Below, in pieces: positions 1 to 9,005 of a stretch of DNA of 39,156 nt (position 1 is the first letter of the stretch; each line of letters opens with the position of its first letter). Origin of the DNA: Myxococcales bacterium (GTDB lineage: Bacteria > Myxococcota_A > Polyangia > Polyangiales > Polyangiaceae); contig CAHJWM010000045.1 in assembly GCA_903642325.1 (NCBI GenBank), forward strand, positions 1 to 39,156, given 5' to 3'. The notes under the pieces were generated by a model, which was given only the letters and a program-made list of their open reading frames with translations, had not been told where the DNA came from and did not search any database. The position numbers and the translations under genes are program-made.

Positions 1-240
1 GGCACCAGCACTCGCGCCTGCCGCGCTGCTGCCCGCGCCTGCCGCGCTGCTGCTTGCGCCTGCCGCACCGCTTGCGCTGACGGCGCTACTCGAGCCACCC
101 GGCGAAACGGACCCGCTGGAGTCCCCGCAGGCGGTGACCGTGGACTGTTCGGTAACGGCGGGTGACTCAGAAGGGTCCGCGCTGCACGCCGCCAGTACGG
201 TCAACAGCGCGGCGGTGCTGGGGCGAAGAGTTGCTTTCAT
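1..240 (-). CDS. Ser/Ala/Gly-rich lipoprotein, 3' end beyond window
   Basis: The first 80 residues are visible and no stop is reached before the window edge. The N-terminus has a charged start, a hydrophobic stretch and a lipobox (LLTVLAAC, Cys at about residue 19), so the product should be an exported lipoprotein. The part after the Cys is almost all Ser, Ala, Gly, Thr and Pro, the flexible linker style common in large-genome deltaproteobacteria. Its 3' part contains a 21-bp tandem repeat encoding SSAAGAG-like units. It starts 8 bp after the stop of the esterase lipoprotein upstream, so the two are probably co-transcribed. The functional domain lies outside the window and no function can be assigned. 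Confidence 0.7.
   Translation of the reverse strand, partial: MKATLRPSTAALLTVLAACSADPSESPAVTEQSTVTACGDSSGSVSPGGSSSAVSASGAAGASSSAAGAGSSAAGASAGA
14..76. repeat. 21-bp tandem repeat, about three copies
   Basis: Copies begin at about 14, 35 and 56. The unit is about 21 bp and starts gcgcctgccgcgctgctgc; the third copy is diverged at its end. It lies inside the partial lipoprotein gene and keeps its frame, encoding a Ser-Ala-Ala-Gly linker, so length variation would be tolerated by the protein. Confidence 0.75.
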
Positions 241-248
241 GAGAAACC

Positions 249-1334
249 CTAGAACTGAGAGAAGAACTGCCAGATCGCGGCGGGCGCCAAGTTGTCCTGA
301 CGATCGTGCCCCTTGCCGGTGGTCTCGCACCACACGACGGGGAACCCCGCTTTGCAGCCTTGATAAGCTACGCACGGCGTAGGCCCCCAAGGCTGGGTGG
401 CGGAGTCGCAGCGATCGACACGCAGCAAGCGGTCGCGTGCGGCGATGCCGCCATTGATAGTGTTCGTCGGATCGGTGGCGTCGTGGATCAGCAAGGCGGG
501 CATGTTTCCGGTGCAATCTACGCCGGGCCGAATGAAGATCGGCAAGCCGCCCGAGACCTGCGCATGGGCGCGGACGACACTGGCGCGTTCACAACCCAGA
601 ATGATCGACATCCAGGACCCCGCGCTGTAACCCATCGCAAAGACCCGCGACTGGTCCACGCAGTAGTTCGCCTCGGCGTACTTCAGCGTATCGTCGAATA
701 GTGTGACGTCCGGTGAATTGCGGATTTGGTTTTCGTAGCAGTTTCCCTTCGATTGGGGCGAGATGATGATAGCTCGACCCTTCGACTCGTTCTGGATGGG
801 AACGTTGGTGCTGGGATTGCCCGAGCCACCGCAGGGTTCGAATGCGAAGATCGTGGGGTAAGCTTGTTTTGGGGCGTAGCCTACGGGCAAGTAGGTGAAG
901 AAATCGCGGCTCACGCCGGAGGACGTCAGCGAGTGCTTCACGAACTGGCCGGGTGTTTCCGTTGCCGTCTTCCCGCAGCCCGCGCTTGGCACCGCAACAC
1001 TTGGGCCAGGGGCCGCGCCGCCGCTCGCGGAACCAGCGTTGCCACTCAGGCCATTGCCGCCGGTGCCGCCATCGCGAGCAGGGTTACCAGGACTCCCGCC
1101 GTCTCCTCCGCTCGTGCCTCCTGTGCCGGCGCTCGACGTGCTCGTGACGCCGGCGCTTCCTGCCGACGCGCAGCTGGCGCCCGCAACGCCGTCGACGGGG
1201 ACGTTGGAAGACCCGCGACCGCCGGAGGCGGTGCCGGCTGCGCCAGCGGCGCCGCCTCCGGCGCTCGTGGAGCACGCGGCAGACATGAGCACGCCTGCGA
1301 CATAGACACCGAGCCAGGTTTGCTTCGATTGCAT
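249..1334 (-). CDS. PHB-depolymerase / LpqC-type esterase lipoprotein
   Basis: This is a predicted secreted alpha/beta-hydrolase of the polyhydroxybutyrate depolymerase/feruloyl esterase group (COG3509-like), 361 aa. I chose the ATG at 1334, although the frame is open further upstream, because it gives a signal peptide with lipobox LMSAAC (Cys21). Residues 22-118 are a Gly/Ser/Ala-rich linker and the catalytic domain follows from about 120. The nucleophile elbow is GYSAG (Ser237). Candidate Asp is in LLIHDATD (Asp285 or Asp288) and candidate His is His343 in GKGHD. Paired cysteines in the domain fit an exported enzyme. Substrate is uncertain: a short-chain polyester or an esterified plant polymer are both possible. 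It sits 8 bp upstream of the second lipoprotein gene. Confidence 0.8.
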   Translation of the reverse strand: MQSKQTWLGVYVAGVLMSAACSTSAGGGAAGAAGTASGGRGSSNVPVDGVAGASCASAGSAGVTSTSSAGTGGTSGGDGGSPGNPARDGGTGGNGLSGNAGSASGGAAPGPSVAVPSAGCGKTATETPGQFVKHSLTSSGVSRDFFTYLPVGYAPKQAYPTIFAFEPCGGSGNPSTNVPIQNESKGRAIIISPQSKGNCYENQIRNSPDVTLFDDTLKYAEANYCVDQSRVFAMGYSAGSWMSIILGCERASVVRAHAQVSGGLPIFIRPGVDCTGNMPALLIHDATDPTNTINGGIAARDRLLRVDRCDSATQPWGPTPCVAYQGCKAGFPVVWCETTGKGHDRQDNLAPAAIWQFFSQF

Positions 1335-1495
1335 GCGTTGCCCACGCCGGCCGAATGGCGACGCAGAAGGTAAGCATAGACGGAAAGCATGACGCCGGTT
1401 CGAAGGATTCCGGGGCGAGGCTCGGATTGTGCGAGCCACCCTCGTCAGACGCCACGCGGCGACATAAAATTGCGATAGTCTCGGAATTGCAGTGG
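1335..1495. other. Intergenic between RND operon and esterase gene
   Basis: This stretch has no gene. It contains a 6-bp GC-rich inverted repeat (ggctcg at 1419-1424, cgagcc at 1432-1437, 7-nt loop) downstream of mdtC on the minus strand. No T-run follows, so it is only a weak terminator candidate. Confidence 0.3.
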
Positions 1496-4400
1496 TTACT
1501 CAGCTGGAGCGGGGGCTTCGCGCAGAGTGGGTATGGCCGTGTCGTACCTGCTGCGGCGCGTGAAACGGTCGAGCGAGAGATAAGTGACTGGCGTCGTGAA
1601 GAGCGTCAACAACTGCGAAACGATCAAACCGCCGACGATTGATATGCCGAGCGGGCGACGTAATTCCGACCCTATGCCCGAACCGAAGGCAAGGGGCAGT
1701 GCGCCGAGCAGAGCGGCCAGAGTCGTCATCAAAATCGGTCGGAAACGCAGCAGGCAGGCTTCGCGGATCGCATCCCGTGCGGACAAGTCGCGCTCTCTTC
1801 GGGCTTCGATCGCGAAGTCGATCATCATGATCGCGTTCTTTTTCACGATGCCAATGAGCAGGATCACGCCCACAAGAGCGATCACGTTGAACTCGGCCTT
1901 GTATAGCAAGAGAGCGAGTAAAGCGCCCACGCCGGCCGAGGGGATCGTCGATAAGATCGTGATTGGGTGCACGTAGCTTTCGTACAGCACCCCGAGCACG
2001 ATATAGACGGCGAGCAGCGCGATCATCAAGAGCAGCGGCTGACTGGATAGCGATGCCGAGAATGCCTGCGCCGTGCCTTGAAATGCCGCGTGAATGCTGG
2101 GCGGCATGCCAATGTCGCGCTCCGCCAGATCGATCGCCTTCATTGCGTCGCTGAGCGATTTACCCGGCGTCAAATTGAAGGAAAGTGTAGTCGCGGGAAA
2201 CTGACCCTGATGGTTGATCGCCAAGGGCGTGAAGGTGACCGAGGAGCTCGTAACGGCGGGCAACGGAACCTGGCCGCCGCTCGGTGTGCCGACGAATAAA
2301 TCGTTTAGACTTTCCGGGCCAACCTGAAATTCCGGCTGAGTCTCGAGCACGACTCGGTATTGGTTCAACGGTCCGTAGGTCGTGGCGATTTGACGTTGCC
2401 CGTAAGCATCGTACAGGGCGTTGTCGATCGCCGCCGGGCTCAATCCCAGGCGTGCGGCCGTGTCGCGGTCGATGCCCAGGGCCAGCGTGAGGCCCGCAGT
2501 TTGCTGATCGGTGGCTACGTCGCGCAAGATGGGGATTTTCTTGAAGCGGTCCATCACCTTCGGGGCCCAATAGCGGAGCTCCTCGAGGTCCGCGTCCTGC
2601 AGCGTGTATTGATATTGTGTACGGGACGAACGCCCGCCCACGCGCACGTCTTGGACCGCTTGCATGAACAGGTTGACGCCTACGAGCTTGGCGAGCTTCG
2701 GCCGCAAGCGCGCGATCACGCCATCGGCCGGTGTAAGGCGCGGCGGCTTGGCTTTGAGATCCACGAACACCGTGCCCGTATTGCCGGTCGAGCCGTTGCC
2801 AGAGCCGATGAACGAGATCACGTTGGCAACGTCGGGATCGGCCTGTACGAGCCGGTTCAGCGACAGTTGCTTTTCGTACATGGCCTTGAACGACACGTCC
2901 TGCGACGCTTCGGAAAATCCCATTAGCTGTCCCAAATCCTGTTGTGGGAAGAGGCCTTTGGGCAAGGCGATGAACAAAAACACGGTCAACCCGATCGTGC
3001 CGAGCATGGTCAGCTGTACGAAACGCCGATGATCCAACACCCAATCCAAGGCATGCTCGTAGCCCTTGAGAATTGCCGCAAAGCCGCGCTCCGACCACTC
3101 GTACAGCTGCCCGTGATCGCGGGTCACCGGCCTCAGCAAACGCGCGCACATCATCGGCGTCAGCGTGAGCGAAACCAACGCCGAGAAGCCAATGGCAAGG
3201 CTGAGCGTGACGGCAAACTCCCGAAATAGGCGACCCACGATCCCGCCCATCAACAACAACGGGATGAAGACGGCGAGCAAGGAGGCGGTAATGGATAAGA
3301 TCGTGAAACCGATTTGCTTTGCGCCGTCGAGCGCGGCTTGGAGGGGGCGCTTGCCGTGTTCGATCAAGCGCATGATGTTCTCGGTCACGACGATGGCGTC
3401 ATCCACCACGAAGCCGGTAGAGATGGTGAGCGCCATCAGCGACAAATTATCCAAGCTGTAGCCGAGCAAGTACATGACGCCAAACGTGCCGATCAGAGAG
3501 AGCGGCACCGCAACGCTCGGGATCAGGGTCGCGCGCCAATTGCGCAGGAACACGAACACCACGCCGATCACGAGTAAGACGCTCAGCACGAGCGTCTTTT
3601 CGACGTCTCTCACCGACCCTTTGATCGACTTCGTGCGCTCAAGCGCCACGACCACGTCGATTGCAGGCGAGATGGACTTCACGAGCTCCGGGATGAGCTT
3701 CGTAACGCGTTCGGTCGTATCGATGATGTTGGACCCGGGCTCGCGCCGAATAATCAACAGGACCGCGCGTTTGCCGTTGTGCCAGGCGGCGACGCGGTTG
3801 TTCTCCACGTCGTCGAACACGTCCGCCACGTCGCCCAGTCGTACCGGCGCGCCAGCTCGGTAAGCGATCACGACCGAGCGGAAGGCGTCCGCGCCAAAGA
3901 GCTGATCGTTGGCACCGATGATCTGAGTCTGTCGGATGCCAGTGATGCTGCCCTTGGCCTCGTTGGCCGTGGCCGCAGAGACGGAGTTCCGAACGTCGGC
4001 CATGCTGAGCCCGATGCCAGCAAGCGATCTGGGGTTAGCCTGAATACGCACCGCGGGTTGTTGCCCGCCGCCGACGACGACTTGGCCGACACCGGGGACC
4101 TGCGCGATCTTTTGGGCCAGGATGCTGTTGGCAGCTTCGAAGACTTGCGCCAGCGGCACCGTCTCGGAGGTCATGGAAAGGATCATCACCGGGGTGTCGG
4201 CCGGGTTGACCTTGCGGTACGTGGGCCGGAACGGAAGATTGGTCGGCAGCTCGCCGCCGGCGGAGGCAATTGCTGCCTGCACATCACGGGCCGCGGAGTC
4301 GACGTCGCGATCTAGATCGAACTGTAATGTGACGTTGGTCGTGCCGAGCACATTCGTGGACGTGATCTCGGTCACCCCTGCGATGCGGCCGAAGCGGCGC

Positions 4401-4603
4401 TCGAGGGGCGTCGCGACGGAGGACGCCATCGTTTCCGGGCTCGCCCCGGGCAAGCTGGCCGTGATGGAGATTGTCGGGAAATCCACGCGCGGAAGCGGCG
4501 CAACCGGAAGCAGGGTGTACGCCCAAACTCCGGCGAGCAGGACGCCAATGGCCAGTAGCGTGGTCGCGACAGGGCGTCGGATGAATGGCCCCGCCAGGTT
4601 CAT
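1496..4603 (-). CDS. mdtC: RND multidrug efflux pump subunit, MdtC-like
   Basis: Inner-membrane RND (HAE1-type) proton-driven transporter, 1035 aa, which is normal for the family. The N-terminal FIRRPVATTLL and the PRVDFPTI region match MdtC closely, and TM4 has the proton-relay Asp pair in GFVVDDAIVV. The frame is open about 89 codons further upstream, but ATG 4603 gives the canonical family start and overlaps the stop of the upstream pump gene as ATGA. The upstream extension is a shadow of that gene. In enterobacteria MdtB and MdtC form a mixed trimer with adaptor MdtA and TolC. The tandem pair here implies the same arrangement. Substrates cannot be predicted; bile salts and novobiocin are known for the E. 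coli system. Confidence 0.9.
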   Translation of the reverse strand: MNLAGPFIRRPVATTLLAIGVLLAGVWAYTLLPVAPLPRVDFPTISITASLPGASPETMASSVATPLERRFGRIAGVTEITSTNVLGTTNVTLQFDLDRDVDSAARDVQAAIASAGGELPTNLPFRPTYRKVNPADTPVMILSMTSETVPLAQVFEAANSILAQKIAQVPGVGQVVVGGGQQPAVRIQANPRSLAGIGLSMADVRNSVSAATANEAKGSITGIRQTQIIGANDQLFGADAFRSVVIAYRAGAPVRLGDVADVFDDVENNRVAAWHNGKRAVLLIIRREPGSNIIDTTERVTKLIPELVKSISPAIDVVVALERTKSIKGSVRDVEKTLVLSVLLVIGVVFVFLRNWRATLIPSVAVPLSLIGTFGVMYLLGYSLDNLSLMALTISTGFVVDDAIVVTENIMRLIEHGKRPLQAALDGAKQIGFTILSITASLLAVFIPLLLMGGIVGRLFREFAVTLSLAIGFSALVSLTLTPMMCARLLRPVTRDHGQLYEWSERGFAAILKGYEHALDWVLDHRRFVQLTMLGTIGLTVFLFIALPKGLFPQQDLGQLMGFSEASQDVSFKAMYEKQLSLNRLVQADPDVANVISFIGSGNGSTGNTGTVFVDLKAKPPRLTPADGVIARLRPKLAKLVGVNLFMQAVQDVRVGGRSSRTQYQYTLQDADLEELRYWAPKVMDRFKKIPILRDVATDQQTAGLTLALGIDRDTAARLGLSPAAIDNALYDAYGQRQIATTYGPLNQYRVVLETQPEFQVGPESLNDLFVGTPSGGQVPLPAVTSSSVTFTPLAINHQGQFPATTLSFNLTPGKSLSDAMKAIDLAERDIGMPPSIHAAFQGTAQAFSASLSSQPLLLMIALLAVYIVLGVLYESYVHPITILSTIPSAGVGALLALLLYKAEFNVIALVGVILLIGIVKKNAIMMIDFAIEARRERDLSARDAIREACLLRFRPILMTTLAALLGALPLAFGSGIGSELRRPLGISIVGGLIVSQLLTLFTTPVTYLSLDRFTRRSRYDTAIPTLREAPAPAE

Positions 4604-7600
4604 GTCGTTTCCGGCGCGGGTAAGCTCCCGCTCGGAGCCGGAGCCTTCGGTTTGTTGCCGGTCAGGTAGCGGCCCAGGCGATCCATGTACAGGTAGACGA
4701 CGGGCGTCGTGTACAGCGTGAGAACCTGAGAGATCAAAAGTCCGCCGACGATCGAGATGCCGAGTGGGCGGCGCAGCTCCGACCCGGTGCCGGTGCCGAG
4801 TGCGAGGGGAAGCCCGCCCAGCAAGGCGGCGAGCGTCGTCATCATGATCGGCCTGAAGCGCAGCAAGCACGCCTGGTGGATCGACTCCTCGGGCGAGGCA
4901 TTGCGGTCGCGTTCTGCCTCGAGCGCAAAATCAATCATCATGATCGCGTTCTTCTTGACGATGCCAATCAAGAGAATGACTCCGATCAACGCAATCACGC
5001 TGAACTCACTGCCGCATACGATCAATGCGAGCAATGCGCCCACACCGGCTGATGGCAAAGTGGACAAAATCGTGATCGGATGAATGTAGCTTTCGTACAG
5101 GACGCCCAGCACGATGTAGACCGTGACCAGAGCCGCCAAGATCAGCATCGGTTCGCTTGCCAACGAATCGCTGAAGGCGCGCGCGGTACCGGCGAAGTCT
5201 GCGTGTATGCCCGGGGGTAAGCCAATCTCGTTCTCGGCCGCATGAATCGCTGCCACGGCATCACCCAAAGAGCCTTTGGCGAGATTGAACGACAGAGTGG
5301 TAGCGGGAAATTGGCCCTGATGGCTGAGGGCGAGGGGGGCCGTGGTGGTCGTCATTCGCACGAAAGTGGAGAGCGGGATTTGCGCGCCGGTGGTCGAGCG
5401 AACATAGATGCGGTCGAGAGCCCTCGGATCTTTGCGCGCTTCCGGTTTCACTTCCAAGATCACGCGATACAGATTCAGCTGGGTAAAAATAGTGGAAATC
5501 TGCCGTTGCCCGAAGGCGTCGTACAAAGTGTCGTCGATCACTTGCGGAGAAATGCCGAGCCGGGAGGCCGTGTCGCGGTCGATCTCGAGGCTCAATTGGG
5601 GCCCGGCCGCTTCTTGGTCGCTCGCCACGTCCGTGAGCTGGGGCAGCGCTTGGAGCTTGCTCAGCATTCTAGACGACCAGTCGCTGAGCTCGTCCCCGTC
5701 TGCGTCTTCCAGCGTGTATTGATATTGAGTGCGACCCACGCGGCTGTCGACCTGTAGGTCTTGAACGGCTTGCAGATGCGTGTCAACGCCGGTCACTTGC
5801 GCGAGCTGGGGCTTCAACCGCCGAATGATCTGCTCGCTCGAGGAATGCCGTTGGCTGCGCGCTTTCAAAGTGATGGAAAGCCGACCACTGTTGACGGTGG
5901 GATTCGTGCCGTCCGCGCCGATGAACGATATGACGTGCTCGACGTCTGGGTCTTTGCGCACGACATCGGCGATCTCTTGCTCGAGGTCCATCATGCGCGG
6001 AAACGAGACATCCGGTGCCGCGCCCGTCACGCCCACGATGAGCCCCGTATCTTGCTGCGGGAAGAACCCCTTCGGTACGAGCCAGGCGACGAACAGCGTG
6101 AGCAGTAGGGTGGCGATGGTGGCCAGCAACGTAATTCGCTGATGAGCCAATACCCACTTTAGCCCACGGTCGTAAAAAGCGACCATGTCGTCGAACGCCC
6201 GCTCCGACCAGCGATGGAATGCGCCGCGCTCGGCGATGGGCGGCTCGGGACGAAGCAGAAATGCACACATCATCGGGGTGAGCGTGAGCGACAACAGCGC
6301 CGAGACGGCGATCGCGACGCTCAGGGTGACGGCAAACTCGCGAAACAAGCGCCCGACGATGCCGCCCATGAACAAGAGCGGAATCAGCACGGCAATCAAG
6401 GACACGGTCAGCGATACGATCGTGAAGCCAATTTGTTTGCTGCCCTTCAATGCCGCCTCGAACGGCGAATCGCCCTCTTCGATGAAGCGCGCGATATTTT
6501 CAATCATCACGATTGCGTCATCGACCACGAAGCCGGTCGAAATCGTCAGCGCCATCAATGACAAGTTGTCCAAGCTGTAGTCGAGCAGGTACATCACGCC
6601 GAAGGTGCCGACCAAAGACAGCGGCACCACCAAGCTGGGAATGGCGGTGGCGCGGACGCTCCGCAGAAACACGTAGATGACCGCGACGACCAGCCCGATC
6701 GTGAGTAGCAAGGTGAATTCCACGTCCTCGACGGACGAACGCACTGTTTCGGTGCGGTCGCTCAGGACCTTGGTTTGAATGTTGGACGGCAGCGAGGCTT
6801 GTAGCTGCGGCAAGAGCGCCTTGACGCGGTCGGCGACCTCGATCACGTTCGCCCCCGGTTGGCGTTGCACATTCAAGATGATGGCTCGCTTCTGATCCGC
6901 CCAGCCGGCAAGCTCCGCATTCTCCACGCCGTCGGTGGCCTCGGCGACCTCGCGCAGCCGTATCGGCGAGCCGTTTTTATAAGCCAGGATCAGGGGTCGG
7001 AACGACTCGGCCTTGAACAGCTGATCATCGGTGGCAATCGTGTAACTTTGGCGTGGTCCGTCGAGAGTGCCCTTCGGCTGATTGACGTTGGCGGTCAACA
7101 CTGCCGCCCGCACGTCCTCGAGACTTAGTCCCGTCCCGGCGAGGGACTCGGGATCGACCTGCAAGCGAACGGCGGGCTTTTGTCCGCCGTTCAGCGTGAC
7201 CAACCCGACGCCCGACACCTGCGAAATTTTTTGACCGAGGATCGAGTCCGCGTAGTCGTCGACCTGACTCAGCGCGAGCGTGTCCGAGCTCACGCTGAGC
7301 GTCAAAATGGGCGTGTCGGCAGGGTTGCTCTTGCTGTAAGAAGGGGGGGTCGGCAGGGTCTTGGGCAGGAGATTGGCGGCGGTATTGATCGCCGCCTGCA
7401 CGTCCTGCTCTGCCGCATCGATCTGCCGATCGAGCGTAAATTGTAGCGTTATCTGCGAGCTGCCGAAGCTGCTGACCGAGGTCATGGACGACAGCGAGGG
7501 CATTTGGCCAAATTGCCTCTCGAGCGGCGTCGTCACCGTGGCGGACATGGTTTGACCGCTGGCCCCCGGCATGAAGGTCGAGACCACTATGGTCGGGTAG

Positions 7601-7722
7601 TCGACCTGAGGCAGCGCAGATACCGCCAGTGCGCGAAAGGCCACGATGCCAGCGATCAAGATACCAACCACGAGCAGCGTCGTCGCCACCGGACGACGCA
7701 CGAACGGTTCGGAGATGCTCAC
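4600..7722 (-). CDS. mdtB: RND multidrug efflux pump subunit, MdtB-like
   Basis: Second RND inner-membrane transporter, 1040 aa. It starts MSISEPFVRRPVATTLL and has the family features: TM1 followed by SALPQVDYPTI, the Asp pair GFVVDDAIVM in TM4, and a C-terminal TM block with KKNAIMMIDFALE. It is clearly homologous to its neighbour yet diverged throughout, so the pair is an old duplication and not a recent copy. It overlaps mdtA by 4 nt upstream and mdtC by 4 nt downstream, predicting one transcript with coupled translation. The likely complex is MdtA with an MdtB/MdtC heterotrimer and an outer-membrane channel encoded elsewhere. Confidence 0.9.
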   Translation of the reverse strand: MSISEPFVRRPVATTLLVVGILIAGIVAFRALAVSALPQVDYPTIVVSTFMPGASGQTMSATVTTPLERQFGQMPSLSSMTSVSSFGSSQITLQFTLDRQIDAAEQDVQAAINTAANLLPKTLPTPPSYSKSNPADTPILTLSVSSDTLALSQVDDYADSILGQKISQVSGVGLVTLNGGQKPAVRLQVDPESLAGTGLSLEDVRAAVLTANVNQPKGTLDGPRQSYTIATDDQLFKAESFRPLILAYKNGSPIRLREVAEATDGVENAELAGWADQKRAIILNVQRQPGANVIEVADRVKALLPQLQASLPSNIQTKVLSDRTETVRSSVEDVEFTLLLTIGLVVAVIYVFLRSVRATAIPSLVVPLSLVGTFGVMYLLDYSLDNLSLMALTISTGFVVDDAIVMIENIARFIEEGDSPFEAALKGSKQIGFTIVSLTVSLIAVLIPLLFMGGIVGRLFREFAVTLSVAIAVSALLSLTLTPMMCAFLLRPEPPIAERGAFHRWSERAFDDMVAFYDRGLKWVLAHQRITLLATIATLLLTLFVAWLVPKGFFPQQDTGLIVGVTGAAPDVSFPRMMDLEQEIADVVRKDPDVEHVISFIGADGTNPTVNSGRLSITLKARSQRHSSSEQIIRRLKPQLAQVTGVDTHLQAVQDLQVDSRVGRTQYQYTLEDADGDELSDWSSRMLSKLQALPQLTDVASDQEAAGPQLSLEIDRDTASRLGISPQVIDDTLYDAFGQRQISTIFTQLNLYRVILEVKPEARKDPRALDRIYVRSTTGAQIPLSTFVRMTTTTAPLALSHQGQFPATTLSFNLAKGSLGDAVAAIHAAENEIGLPPGIHADFAGTARAFSDSLASEPMLILAALVTVYIVLGVLYESYIHPITILSTLPSAGVGALLALIVCGSEFSVIALIGVILLIGIVKKNAIMMIDFALEAERDRNASPEESIHQACLLRFRPIMMTTLAALLGGLPLALGTGTGSELRRPLGISIVGGLLISQVLTLYTTPVVYLYMDRLGRYLTGNKPKAPAPSGSLPAPETT

Positions 7723-9005
7723 GGCGAAGCTCCGCCACGCTTTCCCTTTTTGACGGCACCCGTGTCGTCCACAGTATCTGAAGAGCCCGGCGCGCCTTCG
7801 TCCGAACGAACCGGCGTGCTCGTGCGGGGCGAAACTTTTGCGCCGGGCCGGAGCTGGTTTTGGCCTTCGACGACCACTCTATCGCCGGCCTTGAGGCCAT
7901 TGCCGATGATCGCCCACTGCTCCTGCACGGTGTCGACGACCACCGTGCGTAGGGCGGCGGTTTGATCGGGCATGGCGATGTACACGAAGCTCCCCTGAGG
8001 GCCTCGTTGCACGGCGGGCGCCGGGATGGCGAGCACGGCACTTCTGACGCTCAGCACCAAGCGCGCTCTTACGAATTCATTCGGCCAAAGCGCTTTGTCC
8101 GGGTTCGGCACGGTGCCCTTCAGGCGCACGGTGGCAGTGGCGGTGTTCACCTGGTTGTCGACTAGGGTGAGCTTGCCCTTGCCGAGCAGCCGGTCGCCGT
8201 CTCGGCTGTAGGCCTCGATGCTCAACCCGCCGTCGATCTCCTTGTTGATCAGCGGAAGGTCGTCTTGTGGCAGCGTGAAGACGATGGTCATCGGGTCGAG
8301 CTGCGTGACGACGACGATGCCGTTCGGGTCCGAGGCGTGGACGACATTGCCTTGATCGACCTGGCGTACCCCAGTCACACCGTCTACCGGAGAACGAACC
8401 TCCGTGTACGTCAGCTGGAGCTGCGCGTTTTCGATTTGGGCCTGGTCCGACTTCGTCGTGCCCGCGAATTGATCGGCGCTCGCTCGCTGATCGTCCAGTT
8501 GCTCTTGGGTGGCGAGGCCTTGATCGTGGAGGGCGGTGTAGCGCGCCAGGTTGAGCGTGGCGTTCTTCGCTTGCGCTTGGTCGCGCGCCAGGGCGGCTTG
8601 AGCTTGGTGAAGCGCGATCGTGAACGGCCGCGGGTCGATGCGCGCCAATAGGTCGCCCTTCTTGACGGCCTGCCCTTCCCGAAACGAGACCGCGGTGAGG
8701 GGGCCGTCCACTTGAGGCCGAACGGTGACCGTCACAAGCGGCACGGCGTTACCCAAGCCATCGAGGTACACGGGCACGTCACGCAGGGTGGCCGTGTCCA
8801 AGACCACTGGCACAGGCCGCGCCTCGCCGGCCTTGCCTGCCGGCGCGCCCGTGCTCGTTGTCGACTTCCGATGGCGAACGAACAACGTTGCGCCGGCGAC
8901 TCCCACGAGCAGCAGCGCTCCTAGTATCCAGCGCGCGGACCGGTGCGGCTCCACCCTCCCGGCCGTGAGTTCCGAAGTCATGATTTGCGTGTACGCTCTC
9001 CACAC
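7719..9005 (-). CDS. mdtA: RND periplasmic adaptor (membrane fusion protein), MdtA-like
   Basis: Membrane-fusion protein of 428 aa that links the RND pump to an outer-membrane channel. One N-terminal membrane anchor (WILGALLLVGVAGATLF, about residues 27-43) is followed by a barrel-sandwich/lipoyl half motif (VRPQVDGPLTAV and GDLLARIDPRPF), an alpha-helical hairpin rich in Gln/Ala, the second half motif (VRSPVDGVTGVRQVD) and the beta-barrel. The start is uncertain: GTG 9005 has GGGGA 7 nt upstream, whereas ATG 8981 (MTSELTAG) has no well-placed Shine-Dalgarno, so I prefer GTG. It is the first gene of the pump operon. The C-terminus is a charged tail (KKGKRGG). Confidence 0.9.
   Translation of the reverse strand: MWRAYTQIMTSELTAGRVEPHRSARWILGALLLVGVAGATLFVRHRKSTTSTGAPAGKAGEARPVPVVLDTATLRDVPVYLDGLGNAVPLVTVTVRPQVDGPLTAVSFREGQAVKKGDLLARIDPRPFTIALHQAQAALARDQAQAKNATLNLARYTALHDQGLATQEQLDDQRASADQFAGTTKSDQAQIENAQLQLTYTEVRSPVDGVTGVRQVDQGNVVHASDPNGIVVVTQLDPMTIVFTLPQDDLPLINKEIDGGLSIEAYSRDGDRLLGKGKLTLVDNQVNTATATVRLKGTVPNPDKALWPNEFVRARLVLSVRSAVLAIPAPAVQRGPQGSFVYIAMPDQTAALRTVVVDTVQEQWAIIGNGLKAGDRVVVEGQNQLRPGAKVSPRTSTPVRSDEGAPGSSDTVDDTGAVKKGKRGGASP

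Noticed and set aside
14-76. Possible CRISPR-like array
   Set aside because: It is a continuous 21-bp coding tandem repeat with no spacers.
4604-4870. Upstream extension of the MdtC-like frame
   Set aside because: It is an out-of-frame shadow of the MdtB-like gene; family similarity and the ATGA overlap fix the start at 4603.
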